NCBI RefSeq assembly: GCF_020379485.1 | Contig: NC_063446.1 | Coordinates: 12,509,597-12,573,596, forward strand | Reading direction: 5' to 3' | DNA: 64,000 bases | Source of the DNA: Brassica napus | Lineage: Eukaryota > Streptophyta > Magnoliopsida > Brassicales > Brassicaceae | Shown: positions 62,861 to 64,000 of the stretch, piece by piece | Position numbering within the stretch: the first letter of the stretch is position 1 | Layout: each line of letters begins with the position of its first letter | Position numbers and translations under genes: made by a program | The notes under the pieces: generated by a model | Database searches by the model: none | Seen by the model: the letters and a program-made list of their open reading frames with translations, nothing else | What the model was told of the DNA's origin: nothing

Positions 62861-63950
62861 GATCCGGAGCTAGGTGGTGAAAATCTACCTGTTCCCTGAG
62901 GTTATCCTGAGTTCTTCTGTTTCGTCGCGATCTCGATGGAGTCTGTTGTTGATGTGCCCGGCTTTCATCTTCTTGAGATGAGTGGTTGCGAGATTCTCCT
63001 CTTCTTGGCTGTTGCACTTCTTGGTCCACCGGCACGTTATTCTGCGAAGATGTGTCAGTTGGGCGTCGGCCGTGTCTTATTCTTGATCCATTAGCTGGGG
63101 TAGACAATTGATTATCCTCAGCCTGTTGGCGAGTAGCTGGCGAGCGTTGCATCAAAGTTAAGTTGTGCTTCCTGAGATTTGCCCCCATGAGGCATCTAGA
63201 GGCTCCACTGTTTTTCTTTGTGCGAGGCGGATGCGCTGACCTTAAGGTTACATTTTCAGATGGAACCATTGATGCTGATTCTCGTTCAGCACCATTTGAA
63301 AAAGAGATTTCCTAGCCCGTCGATCTGTAGATTCTTCCCTCCGGTTGGAAACAGATGAGTTGTTGTGCAGGTGACTGAGTCGTTGCAGACACAATGATAC
63401 GTGCTGCTGTCTCTTCCATAATCCCTTGTGCGTTTGTTTCTAAGACTCGTTGTATATGCGCTTCTCTTTCAATAGGGTCCGGATGATTAACATACTGATG
63501 GGATGCTTCTATAAGCTCCTCCATAACCTCTTCTGTCGTCGGGATCGATCGAGGTGGGGGGAGCTCCGGGAAGATCAAGGCACGCTCCAGAGGGGGTCGT
63601 GGGAGAACCGCACCCTCTTGTTGGTAGTCACTAGGCAGGAGGTCACCTTCCACTTGTCTTGGTGTCTCCTGTTCATCAGAGTTGCCTGTAGCAACATTTG
63701 TCCTAGCCACTTGATAAGAACTATTGCCCTGCCTTTCTGCGCCCGAACGGCGAGGGGCTCTGTTGGTAGTGTATGAAGGGGAGGTTGCTTGTAGTTGACC
63801 TGGGGGAAACTGGGGGGATACATTTCTTTGATTGTGGTTCCTCCTTTCCCTTTCCAGGGCTGTGTCCTCGTTTCCTTCTAGGTAGTGTCCTTCTCGAGAG
63901 GCCCCGTAGCTCCTCCTATCATCTGCTCTGTTGCGGTACTGAGCCTTCAT
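62853..63950 (-). pseudogene. LINE ORF1-like protein, C-terminal part
   Basis: A Pro-, Gln- and Arg-rich, low-complexity frame without a visible zinc knuckle. It has a more acidic, structured-looking piece around 63560-63330 (EEVMEELIEASHQYVNHPD; ARIIVSATTQSPAQQ). A TAG at 63314-63312 interrupts the frame, which stays open on both sides. By position before the endonuclease it is the RNA-binding ORF1 tail. The start lies beyond or near the window edge. Confidence 0.65.
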
Positions 63951-64000
63951 GTAAAAACTGGGGCCGTTGACTTTGTTCCCATGCCTGTTGGACCTCTCAT

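Larger units (their letters stand above)
58779..64000 (-). mobile_element. L1-type LINE, 3' end present, 5' end beyond window
   Basis: The element runs leftward: ORF1-like frame (63950-62853), ORF2 (about 62860-58826), a short 3' UTR and an A-tail seen as a T-run at 58779-58788. ORF2 order is endonuclease, reverse transcriptase, zinc-finger region and RNase H-like domain, as in plant L1 elements. Several in-frame stops show the copy is dead. The target duplication cannot be tested because the 5' junction lies outside. Confidence 0.92.

Overview
The window is nuclear DNA of a dicot plant, almost certainly a crucifer (Brassicaceae, probably tribe Brassiceae). The supported host genes are AUX1, a tandem pair of CPRD49-like GDSL esterases, an APD-family RING protein, a DA2 remnant and GA2OX1. 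They read as close crucifer homologues, and the space between them is AT-rich and full of plant transposons.

Layout, left to right. (1) 1-2.5 kb: the last three exons of AUX1; a Sadhu-like retroposon lies in the intron at the window edge. (2) 3.6-11.8 kb: a decayed Mutator-like element carrying a Ulp1-protease-like gene (+) and a mudrA transposase (-) tail to tail, with an 83-bp tandem repeat in two introns of the protease gene. (3) 12-25.3 kb: no intact gene; a possible Athila-like LTR and a head-to-tail Helitron array. (4) 25.6-36.7 kb: two intact GDSL esterase genes separated by a Sadhu-like retroposon with clear target-site duplications, a SINE-like head, a perfect stem-loop and an unidentified gene-like remnant. 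(5) 41.5-43.7 kb: an intact ten-exon APD-family RING ubiquitin ligase gene. (6) 45.1-54.1 kb: the 3' end of a DA2-type ubiquitin ligase gene, whose intron holds a hAT-like element with three adjoining TAA-flanked MITEs and whose last exon is split by a 7-kb Ty1/copia element. (7) 55.5-57.6 kb (-): a GA2OX1-type gibberellin 2-oxidase that is one base short of an open frame at its first splice junction. (8) 58.8-64 kb (-): an L1-type LINE running off the window.

From memory of Arabidopsis gene order, AUX1, the GDSL gene and the APD gene are close together on chromosome 2, while DA2 and GA2OX1 are near neighbours on chromosome 1. The stretch between the APD gene and the DA2 remnant is therefore a likely ancestral-segment junction, and the DA2 copy has no RING exons. 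DA2 and GA2OX1 both look degraded here, as expected for a redundant copy after genome triplication. Nearly all premature stops in the mobile elements can be explained by C-to-T or G-to-A changes, as expected from deamination of methylated cytosines. I found no convincing tRNA or rRNA gene and no CRISPR array.
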